A DNA stretch of 64,000 nucleotides from Rhodococcus sp. 1168 (GTDB lineage Bacteria > Actinomycetota > Actinomycetes > Mycobacteriales > Mycobacteriaceae), in the NCBI RefSeq assembly GCF_002091955.1, contig NZ_MKKY01000018.1, positions 1-64,000 of the forward strand, read 5' to 3'. The notes under the pieces are model-generated. The model had not been told where the DNA came from and did no database searches. It worked only from the letters and a program-made list of their open reading frames with translations. Positions within the stretch are counted from its first letter, which is position 1. Each line of letters opens with the position of its first letter. This document shows, piece after piece, positions 9,302 to 17,390 of the stretch. Both the position numbers and the translations under genes were made by a program.

Positions 9302-10918
9302 TCAGCCCACGATGCCCAGGTCTTTCATTCGCTTGTAGAGCGTGGTCCGGCTGATTCCCAGCTGCTCCGCGGTGGTTCGCTTGTTACCGCCGTGGCGTTC
9401 GAGTTCGCGAACGATCGCCTCGCGCATTGCGGCGTCGAGGGTGCCCAGACGAGCGGCAGGAGCTCCCGATCTCGGTCTGATCAGATCCCGCGCCGTGATG
9501 TCGCCGACCGAACGGGTGGCGGCGACCTCGGTCACCTCGCTCCGCAGTTCGGCCAGATTGCCAGGCCAGTCGTAGCCCATCAGCGCAGTCATCGCTGCTG
9601 CCGTCATGCGACGGTCGGATCCACCCGGCACCTGCGCGAGGAAGGTGCGCACGAAGGCGGGGATCTCGTGCTTACGTGTTCGAAGTGGTGACAGTTCGAT
9701 CGTCGAACTACATGCGGTGAGGAGTTGTCGGTGCTCGGCGGACACCGCCGACGTGGAACTCGAAGACAGGGCAAACCACGCGGTCGCGCTCTGGAGCTGC
9801 ACATAGAGACTTCGCGCGATCGTCGGCGGAAGCAGGTGAACATGCTCGATCACCACCGCACCGGCCGGATCGGCGAGAGTGGCACCCACGAGCGTCAGCC
9901 ATTCGTGCGGATCACTCGTCACGAGATCGACAGCGTCGAAGAACTTCGCATCCCCGGCTAGCTCGGACAACACCGTGGTTCGCCCGGTGCCGGGTTCGCC
10001 GCTGACACTCACCGTGGCCACCCGCTTCTTCTCGGCGCGGATCAACGGTGCAGCCGGTCTGATGCACGACCCTTCGCGCAGCGGATCGATCTCGATCACG
10101 ATGCCCGCACCGGAAGCCGGACGCTCCCATCGCACCGCGGCTCGCACCCCCGAACTCAACGTCATCGATCGGACGACGCCTTGGCGGTGCATCGGATCGT
10201 CGGTCAGTGCCCGCAAGGCGGCGTGATCGACAGCATCGAGGAGCGTCCCGGCGCTGGTGTTCTCCAGAAATATTTCGTCGGCTATCGCGATGGCCGGTGC
10301 GCCGCGTCTGCGTGCCGAGGTGCGCTGGAACGCTCCGAAGAGTAGCTGTTCGCTCCACCGGGTTTCCTCGAACAGTCGGTCCTGGATATCCGAGACGGCA
10401 TTGCCGAGCATCGGCTCGAGCAACGGATTGTCGTCCGGCTCGAGGAAGGTGATGTCGAGTACGCCCTCCATCCGGCGGGTGATGGGGTGGACGATCGGAT
10501 ATCCATAGCAGCTGAAGATCTTCATCGATTCCATGTAATGCTCGTCGCCACGCACCGAGATCGGCTTTTTGAGCTCGTGCACCGTCGCGATCGAATTGGT
10601 GCCCGAGGTGTTCTCGGTGAAAGTCCGACCCACCACCGTGCCTGTCGACTCCACGAGAGTGCGGACGGCGTCGGTACCGAATCTGATGTCGACGAGCTTG
10701 GCGTCGCGGTCTGCGAGGATGACGCAATAGCGACTGCCGCGCAGGACGCTGTCCATACGGTCGAGGACGGGGTCGGCGGCGGAGAGCAAGCGTGAGCGTC
10801 GGTCTACCTCGGAGACGCTGAAGTCCTCCAACGTGTCCGACGGGTCGAGGCCGCTGAGCCGCGCTCGACTCCACGACTGTGCGATCTGTTCACGAACCAG
10901 TTCCACGGTGATCTCCAC
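9302..10918 (-). CDS. AcoR-like GAF / Fis-HTH transcriptional regulator
   Basis: A 538-residue regulator. The N-terminal half has the IAQSWSRARLSGLDP opening and a GAF-type sensor segment; the middle is a worn AAA+ module with a P-loop-like GEPGTGRT; the C-terminus is a Fis helix-turn-helix (GGNKRTTAEQLGISRTTLYKR). No GAFTGA sigma-54 contact motif is seen, matching the sigma-54-independent members found in mycobacteria and rhodococci. I chose GTG 10918, which has AGGGGAGG about ten bases upstream; the frame is open to 11107 but that overlaps the divergent aldo/keto reductase. It probably controls the alcohol dehydrogenase downstream and perhaps the divergent gene. Confidence 0.82.
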   Translation of the reverse strand: MEITVELVREQIAQSWSRARLSGLDPSDTLEDFSVSEVDRRSRLLSAADPVLDRMDSVLRGSRYCVILADRDAKLVDIRFGTDAVRTLVESTGTVVGRTFTENTSGTNSIATVHELKKPISVRGDEHYMESMKIFSCYGYPIVHPITRRMEGVLDITFLEPDDNPLLEPMLGNAVSDIQDRLFEETRWSEQLLFGAFQRTSARRRGAPAIAIADEIFLENTSAGTLLDAVDHAALRALTDDPMHRQGVVRSMTLSSGVRAAVRWERPASGAGIVIEIDPLREGSCIRPAAPLIRAEKKRVATVSVSGEPGTGRTTVLSELAGDAKFFDAVDLVTSDPHEWLTLVGATLADPAGAVVIEHVHLLPPTIARSLYVQLQSATAWFALSSSSTSAVSAEHRQLLTACSSTIELSPLRTRKHEIPAFVRTFLAQVPGGSDRRMTAAAMTALMGYDWPGNLAELRSEVTEVAATRSVGDITARDLIRPRSGAPAARLGTLDAAMREAIVRELERHGGNKRTTAEQLGISRTTLYKRMKDLGIVG

Positions 10919-11026
10919 TCGGTGCACCCTCCCCTGACGGTATCGAAGCCATACGAGCTCGCGGGGGCTTCTGCACAAACTCGCTTCTTCCTGTACGCAT
11001 CCGGGTTCGCGGGTAGCGTTTTTCTC

Positions 11027-12028
11027 ATGGCATACAGATTTCTGGGCAACAGTGGATTGAAGGTTTCCGAGATCACCTACGGAAACTGGCTGACACACGG
11101 GTCGCAAGTGGAGAACGACGTCGCCACGAAGTGCGTGTACGCGGCTCTCGACGCCGGCATCACCACCTTCGACACCGCCGACGTCTACGCCAACGGCGCT
11201 GCAGAATCGGTACTCGGGGAGGCTCTGAAAGGGGTACGTCGGGAATCGCTCGAGATCTTCACCAAGGTCTACTTCCCGGTGGGACCGAAAGGCCCCAACG
11301 ACACCGGATTGTCACGCAAGCACATCTTCGAGGGCATCGACGCGTCGTTGCGCAGGCTCAGCACCGACTACGTCGACCTTTACCAAGCGCATCGATACGA
11401 CGTCGAGACCCCACTGGAGGAGACCATTGCCGCGTTCGGCGACATCGTCCGCCAGGGCAAGGCGCTGTACATCGGTGTCTCGGAGTGGGACGCCGATCAG
11501 CTGCGTCGAGGTCAGTCGCTGGCGAGAGAAAACGGATTTTCCATCGTCTCCAATCAACCTCAGTACTCGGCGTTGTGGCGGGTCATCGAGAAAGACGTGG
11601 TCCCGACGTCGAAAAAGCTCGGTATCTCGCAGATCGTCTGGTCACCCATCGCGCAGGGCGTGCTCACCGGCAAGTACTTGCCTGGGCAGCCGCTGCCGGA
11701 GGGCTCGCGAGCGACCGACGACAAGGGCGGTGACAAGATGATCTCCCGCTACCTCGAAGACGAGACGCTCACACGGGTGCAGAAACTCGCGCCGATCGCC
11801 GCAGACCTTGGCATCACCATGGCCCAGCTCGCCGTCGCCTGGGTCCTGGCCAACGACAACGTGGCCGCGGCACTGGTCGGCGCCTCGCGGCCGGAACAGA
11901 TCGCGGAGAACGTCAAAGCCTCCGAAGTAGTCCTGGACGCGGAGGTGTTGGGGAAGATCGACGACGCCCTTGCCGGATCCATCGTCACCGATCCGAAACT
12001 GACGCGGTCTCCCGACGCGCGCCTCTGA
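11027..12028 (+). CDS. Aldo/keto reductase
   Basis: A 333-residue NADPH-dependent TIM-barrel reductase of the Kv-beta-like AKR group. The catalytic tetrad is visible as DTADVY (Asp, Tyr), FTKVYF (Lys) and YQAHRYD (His). The C-terminal cofactor region ALVGASRPEQIAENV is present. ATG 11027 follows a TAGCGT box by eight bases, so the mRNA may be leaderless; the open frame from 10922 is unlikely. It is divergent from the AcoR-like regulator and 20 bases upstream of a flavoprotein gene. Likely reduces aldehydes or ketones; substrate unknown. Confidence 0.87.
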   Translation: MAYRFLGNSGLKVSEITYGNWLTHGSQVENDVATKCVYAALDAGITTFDTADVYANGAAESVLGEALKGVRRESLEIFTKVYFPVGPKGPNDTGLSRKHIFEGIDASLRRLSTDYVDLYQAHRYDVETPLEETIAAFGDIVRQGKALYIGVSEWDADQLRRGQSLARENGFSIVSNQPQYSALWRVIEKDVVPTSKKLGISQIVWSPIAQGVLTGKYLPGQPLPEGSRATDDKGGDKMISRYLEDETLTRVQKLAPIAADLGITMAQLAVAWVLANDNVAAALVGASRPEQIAENVKASEVVLDAEVLGKIDDALAGSIVTDPKLTRSPDARL

Positions 12029-12048
12029 CCCGCAGTAAGGTGTCGTTC

Positions 12049-13401
12049 ATGCGCACATTCGGTCGTGGCTCCCGAACGAAAACGCCGCTGCCCCTGGCTC
12101 CCGCGAGGATTGTCGTCGTCGGAGGTGGGTTCGGTGGATTTCACGCATTGCGGCGTTTGCAGAAGCTTCTCGAACCCGAACGAGTGAGCCTGACGCTCGT
12201 CGCACCGACCGACTATCTCCTCTACAGCCCACTCCTCCCCGAGGTCGCGACGGGCGTGCTGGACCCGCGTGACATCGCCGTCTCCATCAGACAGACGTTG
12301 CGACGCACTCGCACCGTTCTCGGTCATGTCTCCTCGATCGACTTCGGCGATCACACGCTGAGCGTCGAGGGCAGGGATGGGATCACCGAAATCGAGTGGG
12401 ACAAGCTGATTCTCTCGCCGGGATCGGTCACCAGACAGTTCGACATACCGGGTGTCGCCGAGAATGCGCACGGACTCAAGACATTGAGTGAGGCAACGTT
12501 CATTCGCAACCACGTCCTCGCGCAACTCGACGTCGCCGATTCGCTGCCCGATACTCCGGCCGGTCGCGCAGAGCGGGTCGAGCGGCTCACCGTCGTAGCT
12601 GTCGGCGCGGGGTACACGGGTACGGAATTCGTTGCGCAGATGCAGAACTGGGTCAAAGGGGTAGCGGCCCGTTGGGCGAGTATCGACCCGAGTGATGTGC
12701 AATGGCTTCTCGTCGACCTGGCGCCTGCGGTCCTGCCGGAACTGGGGGAGAAGCTCGGCAAGGAAGCGATGGACGTCTTGACCGCACGAGGGGTCGAGAT
12801 CCGGCTCGAGGTGTCGGTAGCTTCGGCCACTGCGACCTCGGTGACGTTGACCGACGGAACAGTCGTGCCTTCGAGGACTCTCGTGTGGGGTGCCGGGGTT
12901 GCACCGAGTCCGCTGATCGCCAAGCTGGACTTGCCGACCGAAAAGGGTCGCCTCGTCGTGGAACCCGACATGACAGTTCCAGGAGTGCCGAACGTCTGGG
13001 CTATCGGCGACGCGGCTGCCGTGCCCGATCTCGCGTTGGACGCGTCGAAACCGACACCGCCGACCGCTCAACATGCGCAGCGGCAGGGGGTGCAGGTTGC
13101 GAAGAACGTGGCGGCAAGCCTCGGCGTCGGAGAATCGAAGCCGTATTTCCACAAGGATCTCGGACTCGTTGCAGATTTGGGCGGATTCGACGGTGTTGCA
13201 AAGCCTTTGGGGATTCCGCTGAAGGGGCCGGTTGCAAAGTTCGTCGCCCGCAGCTATCACTTGTATGCGTTGCCGACCGCCGCGGCGCGAGTTCGGGTTG
13301 CCACCGATTGGTTGTATTCGACGGTCCTGCCGACTCGGGTGGTAAACCTCGACCAAGTGCGCGCCGAGGACGCCTTGATCGCGAAAGCGCAGGGCCAGTA
13401 G
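12049..13401 (+). CDS. NAD(P)/FAD oxidoreductase, type II NADH dehydrogenase-like
   Basis: A 450-residue two-dinucleotide-fold flavoprotein. The FAD fold is at RIVVVGGGFGGFHALRRL near the start, the NAD fold at VVAVGAGYTGTEF in the middle, and the second FAD contact at NVWAIGDAAAV. The N-terminal YSPLLPEVATG segment and the C-terminal hydrophobic region are typical of NDH-2-like proteins that oxidise NADH at the membrane and reduce quinone. ATG 12049 has AGTAAGG eight bases upstream; GTG 12040 is an alternative. Its last six codons and stop are part of a triplicated 24-bp repeat. Confidence 0.78.
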   Translation: MRTFGRGSRTKTPLPLAPARIVVVGGGFGGFHALRRLQKLLEPERVSLTLVAPTDYLLYSPLLPEVATGVLDPRDIAVSIRQTLRRTRTVLGHVSSIDFGDHTLSVEGRDGITEIEWDKLILSPGSVTRQFDIPGVAENAHGLKTLSEATFIRNHVLAQLDVADSLPDTPAGRAERVERLTVVAVGAGYTGTEFVAQMQNWVKGVAARWASIDPSDVQWLLVDLAPAVLPELGEKLGKEAMDVLTARGVEIRLEVSVASATATSVTLTDGTVVPSRTLVWGAGVAPSPLIAKLDLPTEKGRLVVEPDMTVPGVPNVWAIGDAAAVPDLALDASKPTPPTAQHAQRQGVQVAKNVAASLGVGESKPYFHKDLGLVADLGGFDGVAKPLGIPLKGPVAKFVARSYHLYALPTAAARVRVATDWLYSTVLPTRVVNLDQVRAEDALIAKAQGQ

Positions 13402-13452
13402 CTCGCGAAAGCGCAGGGCCAGTAGCTCGCGAAAGCGCAGGGCCAGTAGCTC
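13381..13452 (+). repeat. Three exact tandem copies of a 24-bp unit
   Basis: Copies at 13381-13404, 13405-13428 and 13429-13452 are identical. Copy 1 is the last six codons, the TAG stop and one more codon of the flavoprotein gene; the other two repeat this downstream. The unit is eight codons long, so every copy keeps a stop in frame. It looks like replication slippage and may vary in number between strains. Confidence 0.95.
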
Positions 13453-13457
13453 GAACG

Positions 13458-13489
13458 GTCTTGTGCGCACCCGAAGGTGCGCACAAGAC
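13458..13489. terminator. Bidirectional hairpin terminator
   Basis: Perfect 13-bp stem, 13458-13470 with 13477-13489, and a 6-nt loop (CCGAAG), between the convergent NDH-2-like and FMO genes. Confidence 0.8.
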
Positions 13490-13499
13490 TGCTGAAAGA

Positions 13500-15341
13500 T
13501 TACTTCAGGTGATGCACTTCCTGCAGGCCGAAGGTCGGGGTGTCGATGCCCTCGTAGCGCGCCTTGATCTGCAGTGCCAGGTACAGCGAATAGTGGCGTG
13601 ACTGATGGAGATTGCCGCCATGGAACCATAGGTTCTTCTGCTGCGTCGGCTTCCACATGTTGCGTTGTTCTCCTTCCCACGGCCCGGGATCCTTGGTGGT
13701 GTCCGAGCCGAGGCCCCAGCACTTGCCGACCTTGTCCGCGGTCTCCTGATCGATCAGGTCGGTGACCCAGCCGTTCATCGACCCGTATCCGGTCGCGTAG
13801 ACGATGAGGTCTGCGGGTAGTTCTTTTCCGTCGGCCAGCACCACCCCGGTCTTGCTGATCCGATCGACTTGTCCGGCAACGAGTTTGATCTTTCCGTCCG
13901 CGACGAGCTCCGAGGCGCCGACATCGATGTAATATCCCGAACCCCGACGTAGGTACTTCATGAACAGCCCTGAACCGTCGTCGCCGAAATCGTGCTGGAA
14001 GCCGGCCTTCTCCAGCCGATCGTAGAAGTCCTTGTCCTTCTCCGCTATCTGCTGGTACACCGGGATCTGGAACTCGTGCATGATCCGGTACGGCAGTGAA
14101 GCGAACGTCAGGTCGGCCTTCTGCGTCGTCATCCCGGATTCGACGGCACGCTCGGAATACAGGTCACCGAGCGCGATCTCGCACAGCGAGTCGGACTTGA
14201 CGATGTGCGTGGACGATCGCTGCAGCATCGTCACCTCGACGCCTGTTTCGTACAGTGCCTTGCAGATGTCGTGCGCTGAATTGTTGGATCCGACGACGAC
14301 GACCTTCTTGCCGACATACGCGTCGGGACCGGGGTGTTCGCTCGAATGGTGCTGCTCGCCTTCGAACTCGTCCATTCCTGGGAAGTTCGGGACGTTCTTC
14401 TTACCGGACATTCCGGTGGCCATCACCAACTGCTTGGGTCGCAGGATCACTTCCTCGCCGTCGCGGTCGAGGACGACGGTCCATTCTTCGGCGGCCTCGT
14501 CGTATGTCGCGGACTTCGCGGTGGTCCGGCTCCAGTACGGAACCTCCATGACCTTGGTGTACATCTCGAGCCAATCGCCGATCTTGTCCTTCGGGGCGAA
14601 GACCGGCCAGTTTGCAGGGAACGGCAAGTACGGCAGGTGATCGTACCAGACCGGATCGTGCAGGCACAGGGACTTGTAGCGTCCACGCCACTGATCCCCG
14701 GGCCGGTTCGCGCGATCGACAACGATGGCGGGCACACCCATCTGGCGGAATCGTGCGCCGAGTGCGATTCCGCCCTGGCCACCGCCGACGATCAATGCGT
14801 ACGGCTGGACCGAGTAGCCGAGCTCCTTTTCCTCGGTCTCCTTCTTCTCCGCCCAGTTCTGGGTATCGGCGTTGGACCCGTGCACCGCGCCCTTGATCCG
14901 GGTGTGGCCCTGGCGCTCCTCGTAGCCTTTGAGTTCCTGCATCGTGGTGAGCAGCGTCCAGGCCGTGTCCTCCCCAGTCTCCGGATCGCTCTTCAATCGC
15001 AGATGCCCCTTGCCGCGGCTGGTCGCGGTTTCGAACTCGATCCATGCCGAGGTGACTCCATCGGCTTCGTCCGGCGTCTCGATCGTCCGAAAGTTCGACG
15101 GGTCGGTGTCGTCGAGACGGGCCTCCAGCATGGCCGCGATGCCGTCACGGCCCTCGACGGTCTTCAGGTTCCACGTGAACGTGACCAGGTCTCGCCAGAA
15201 GCTGTCTACGGTGAACTTGGCAGTGACCCGCTCTATGTCCCGGGCCGTCAGTGCCGCCTCGAAGTCGGCCAACCAGGCGTCGACGCGTTCCTGCGGGCTC
15301 TGAAACCGTGTCGCTTCTACCGGCTCGATGGTCTGGGTCAT
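13500..15341 (-). CDS. NTF2-like domain fused to flavin-containing monooxygenase
   Basis: A 613-residue protein. Residues about 15-140 are an NTF2/SnoaL-like domain. The rest is a class B flavoprotein monooxygenase with an FAD fold (VGGGQGGIALGARF), an FMO-like fingerprint (FEGEQHHSSEHP), an NADP fold (VVVGSNNSAHDICKAL) and the late LIVYATGYGSM motif. Such enzymes use NADPH and O2 to oxygenate ketones, amines, thioethers or, in the YUCCA-like group it resembles, 2-oxo acids. ATG 15341 has AAGGAG six bases upstream; the frame open to 15491 overlaps the esterase gene. It lies downstream of an esterase and IclR gene on the same strand, so oxygenation then ester hydrolysis is plausible. Confidence 0.82.
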   Translation of the reverse strand: MTQTIEPVEATRFQSPQERVDAWLADFEAALTARDIERVTAKFTVDSFWRDLVTFTWNLKTVEGRDGIAAMLEARLDDTDPSNFRTIETPDEADGVTSAWIEFETATSRGKGHLRLKSDPETGEDTAWTLLTTMQELKGYEERQGHTRIKGAVHGSNADTQNWAEKKETEEKELGYSVQPYALIVGGGQGGIALGARFRQMGVPAIVVDRANRPGDQWRGRYKSLCLHDPVWYDHLPYLPFPANWPVFAPKDKIGDWLEMYTKVMEVPYWSRTTAKSATYDEAAEEWTVVLDRDGEEVILRPKQLVMATGMSGKKNVPNFPGMDEFEGEQHHSSEHPGPDAYVGKKVVVVGSNNSAHDICKALYETGVEVTMLQRSSTHIVKSDSLCEIALGDLYSERAVESGMTTQKADLTFASLPYRIMHEFQIPVYQQIAEKDKDFYDRLEKAGFQHDFGDDGSGLFMKYLRRGSGYYIDVGASELVADGKIKLVAGQVDRISKTGVVLADGKELPADLIVYATGYGSMNGWVTDLIDQETADKVGKCWGLGSDTTKDPGPWEGEQRNMWKPTQQKNLWFHGGNLHQSRHYSLYLALQIKARYEGIDTPTFGLQEVHHLK

Positions 15342-15483
15342 GCCAACTCCTTGTTGCTCTTGTGCGTGCTCTGTGATCCAGCACACACCGTCGGTGCATG
15401 CTGGTCGAGAGTTGCAATGGGTTGCACGCGGCAGAGCTCGAAAGGGTTGAACCTCTCCAGGACGCCCTCGGTGTGGAAGCGAC

Positions 15484-16428
15484 TCAGGCAAGCAACTCGG
15501 TCAGGTCGGCCCACAGTTGGGTTCGGGCTTCGGTGGTGATCGTGAGGGAGGGAATGGTCAGAAAGCCGTGGAAGATGCCGTCGTAGCGGCGATGGGTGGT
15601 GGGCACTCCGGCGGCGCGGAGTTGTTCTGCGTAGGCGGTGCCTTCATGATCGAGTGGATCGCATCCTGCGGTGATGACGATGGCAGGCGGCAGGCCTGCG
15701 AGGGTGTCGGCTCGGGTGGGGGAGATGTGGTGGGGGTTGTCGGCGACGTGGACGCCGCCGGGTGCGTATTGCTGCCAATACCACTGCATCGCGTTCCGAG
15801 TGTTGAAGTAGCCCTCGGCGTATTCCAGGTACGAGGGGGTGTCGAAGTCGTCGTCGATCACCGGGTAGATGAGGACTTGGCCGGCGATTGCGGGCCATGC
15901 GGCGTCGCGGTCCATCAGGGTTGTCACTGCCGCCAAGTTTCCGCCTGCGCTGTCTCCGGCGACAATGACCCGCTCGAGGTCTGCGTTCAGCTCTCCGGCG
16001 TGCATGCGAGCCCACTCGAGCGCCGCGTGTACGTCCATGGCTGCAGCAGGCGCGGGATGTTCGGGAGCCAGTCGGTAGTCGACCGAGACAACCACTGCGT
16101 CAACGGCATTGGCCATGTTTCGGCAGAACTCATCGTGAGTGTCCAGGTCGCAGAATACGAAGCCGCCGCCGTGTGCGAAGACGACGACGGGCCGCGTTGT
16201 TGCTGCATGCGTAGCGCTGGAGAGAGGCTGATAGATGCGTAGCTGGAGCGGGCCACCGGGGCCTTCGATGACTGTATTGGTCACCGAGCCAACCGGTTCC
16301 GGGTTCGGGGCAATCTGCTTGCGAGCCAGTACCGCGGCGCGTGCGTCGGCGCCCGTCATCTCTTCCACACGTGGAAATCCGGTGTTCAGTATATCGAGCA
16401 GGGTTTGGACCTCGTCGGTGAGACGCAT
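15484..16428 (-). CDS. Alpha/beta hydrolase, hormone-sensitive-lipase family
   Basis: A 314-residue esterase or lipase. The oxyanion-hole motif HGGGFVF, the nucleophile motif GDSAGGN, the acidic residue in DPLDHEG and the final His in FHGF are all present, which defines the HSL family (LipN/LipH-like). No signal peptide is visible, so it is probably cytoplasmic. It ends 142 bases before the FMO and starts 61 bases after the IclR stop, all leftward, so IclR, esterase and FMO may be one operon. It could open the ester or lactone made by the local monooxygenases; this role is inference. Confidence 0.86.
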   Translation of the reverse strand: MRLTDEVQTLLDILNTGFPRVEEMTGADARAAVLARKQIAPNPEPVGSVTNTVIEGPGGPLQLRIYQPLSSATHAATTRPVVVFAHGGGFVFCDLDTHDEFCRNMANAVDAVVVSVDYRLAPEHPAPAAAMDVHAALEWARMHAGELNADLERVIVAGDSAGGNLAAVTTLMDRDAAWPAIAGQVLIYPVIDDDFDTPSYLEYAEGYFNTRNAMQWYWQQYAPGGVHVADNPHHISPTRADTLAGLPPAIVITAGCDPLDHEGTAYAEQLRAAGVPTTHRRYDGIFHGFLTIPSLTITTEARTQLWADLTELLA

Positions 16429-16489
16429 GATGCTCCGTTTCTCGGGGTACTTTTCAGCGGGTCGAGTGGGGAATTCGGTGAGCGCGAGT

Positions 16490-17215
16490 TCAGTGGTGGT
16501 GGTAAAGAGCGCGAATCGTGTCGGTCAGGGGCACGCCCAACTCCTCGCATCTGGCCGGAGTCAATCGTGATGCTGGGCCGCTGATCACTATTGCACCCAT
16601 AGGTGTTCCCGCGGCATCGAGTATCGCCGCACCGATGCTGTTCGACCCTTCGAGAACTTCGCCTGCGCTCGAGGCCCAGCCCCGTTGACGAATCTCGTCG
16701 TACTCTGCCTCCGTCATCAATTTCTCCGGTACCTGGGCTCGCGCCATACGCTGCGCCGGGTTCAAGTGGGCGAGGATCGCTCGGCCCGCGGAGCTTGTTT
16801 CGAATGGGTGGAGTTGCCCGACCGGCAGGGCGGTCCGAAGCACCTGCATACCCTCTGCGACGTCGGCTACGACGAGGTTGGTGCTGGTGAGTAGCGCGAG
16901 ATGGACCGTCTCGCGGGTCGCATCACGCAGTGGTCCGAGGAGTTGGCGTGCCCGACCTTGCAGGGACGACGACTGACGTGCCCGTCCGGAGACGACGATC
17001 GGCTTGGCGCCGAGTTCCCACTGCGGTGATGAACCAGGAGCGGGTTGGATCCAACCCGCCTCGTGCAGCGTGGCGAGTGTTCGCTGAAGTGCGCTCTTGT
17101 CCTCGCCTGTCGCCGTGCACAGCGCGGTGAGACCGATCGGTTGGCGGGCAGCGATCGCCTCGAGAATCTCGAGTCCGCGCGTAAGACTGCGGATCGTCTT
17201 GACTGTGATTTGAAT
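16490..17215 (-). CDS. IclR-family regulator, apparent ATT start
   Basis: The continuous frame encodes a 241-residue IclR regulator. A winged helix occupies residues about 5-65 (TIRSLTRGLEILEAIAA, then SALQRTLATLHEAGW), and the effector domain continues through LHPFETSSAGRAILAHL to the end. No in-frame ATG, GTG or TTG exists between the upstream stop at 17230-17228 and Met at 16849, which is inside the effector domain. ATT at 17215 follows AAGGA by eight bases and gives the normal N-terminus (x-Q-I-T-V-K-T), so ATT initiation is the best call; an out-of-frame GTG at 17220 would need a frameshift. It is divergent from the 18-gene catabolic run with a palindrome at 17237-17253 between them. Confidence 0.78.
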   Translation of the reverse strand: MQITVKTIRSLTRGLEILEAIAARQPIGLTALCTATGEDKSALQRTLATLHEAGWIQPAPGSSPQWELGAKPIVVSGRARQSSSLQGRARQLLGPLRDATRETVHLALLTSTNLVVADVAEGMQVLRTALPVGQLHPFETSSAGRAILAHLNPAQRMARAQVPEKLMTEAEYDEIRQRGWASSAGEVLEGSNSIGAAILDAAGTPMGAIVISGPASRLTPARCEELGVPLTDTIRALYHHH

Positions 17216-17236
17216 CCCACCTATCCTTCAGTGAAA

Positions 17237-17253
17237 GTGATACTCGGTATCAC
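17237..17253. promoter_or_regulatory. Perfect palindromic operator GTGATAC-N3-GTATCAC
   Basis: A 7-3-7 perfect inverted repeat between the divergent IclR gene and the first gene of the catabolic run, 22 bases from the IclR start. The core GATAC-N3-GTATC recurs at 35171-35183 before the second IclR gene. A lone GATACC half site follows at 17259. Probable IclR operator; binding is inferred. Confidence 0.7.
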
Positions 17254-17262
17254 GTTACGATA

Positions 17263-17298
17263 CCACAGTGTTTTCAGCCACAGTTTTTCATCCACAGT
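17263..17298 (+). repeat. Three iteron-like CCACAGT direct repeats
   Basis: CCACAGT occurs at 17263, 17278 and 17292, the first two followed by near-identical T-rich TTTTCA tails, giving a 14-15-bp period. They lie in the promoter region of the catabolic run, directly after the IclR palindrome. The period is near 1.4 helical turns. They may be activator or secondary regulator sites. Confidence 0.5.
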
Positions 17299-17390
17299 GT
17301 CGACCATCGGAGCCTTCCGGTCGTGAAAGGCCCTCAGGGCCGGCCATGCCCGTCGATGGACATTCGACGTGAATCGAAAAGGAGCCATCG

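Noticed and set aside
9302..10918. Sigma-54-dependent enhancer-binding protein
   Set aside because: Fis HTH and AAA-like region are present but the GAFTGA motif is missing, so sigma-54 dependence is not supported.
13381..13452. CRISPR array or IS end
   Set aside because: Repeats are directly abutting with no spacers, and there are no cas or transposase genes nearby.
11749..13722. 657-codon minus-strand open frame antisense to the NDH-2-like and neighbouring genes
   Set aside because: Composition-driven shadow frame; no recognisable domain, rich in Arg/His/Pro repeats, and the sense genes are clear.
16867..17220. 117-codon minus-strand frame from GTG 17220
   Set aside because: It is out of frame with the IclR protein; the IclR fold is in the neighbouring frame over the same bases.
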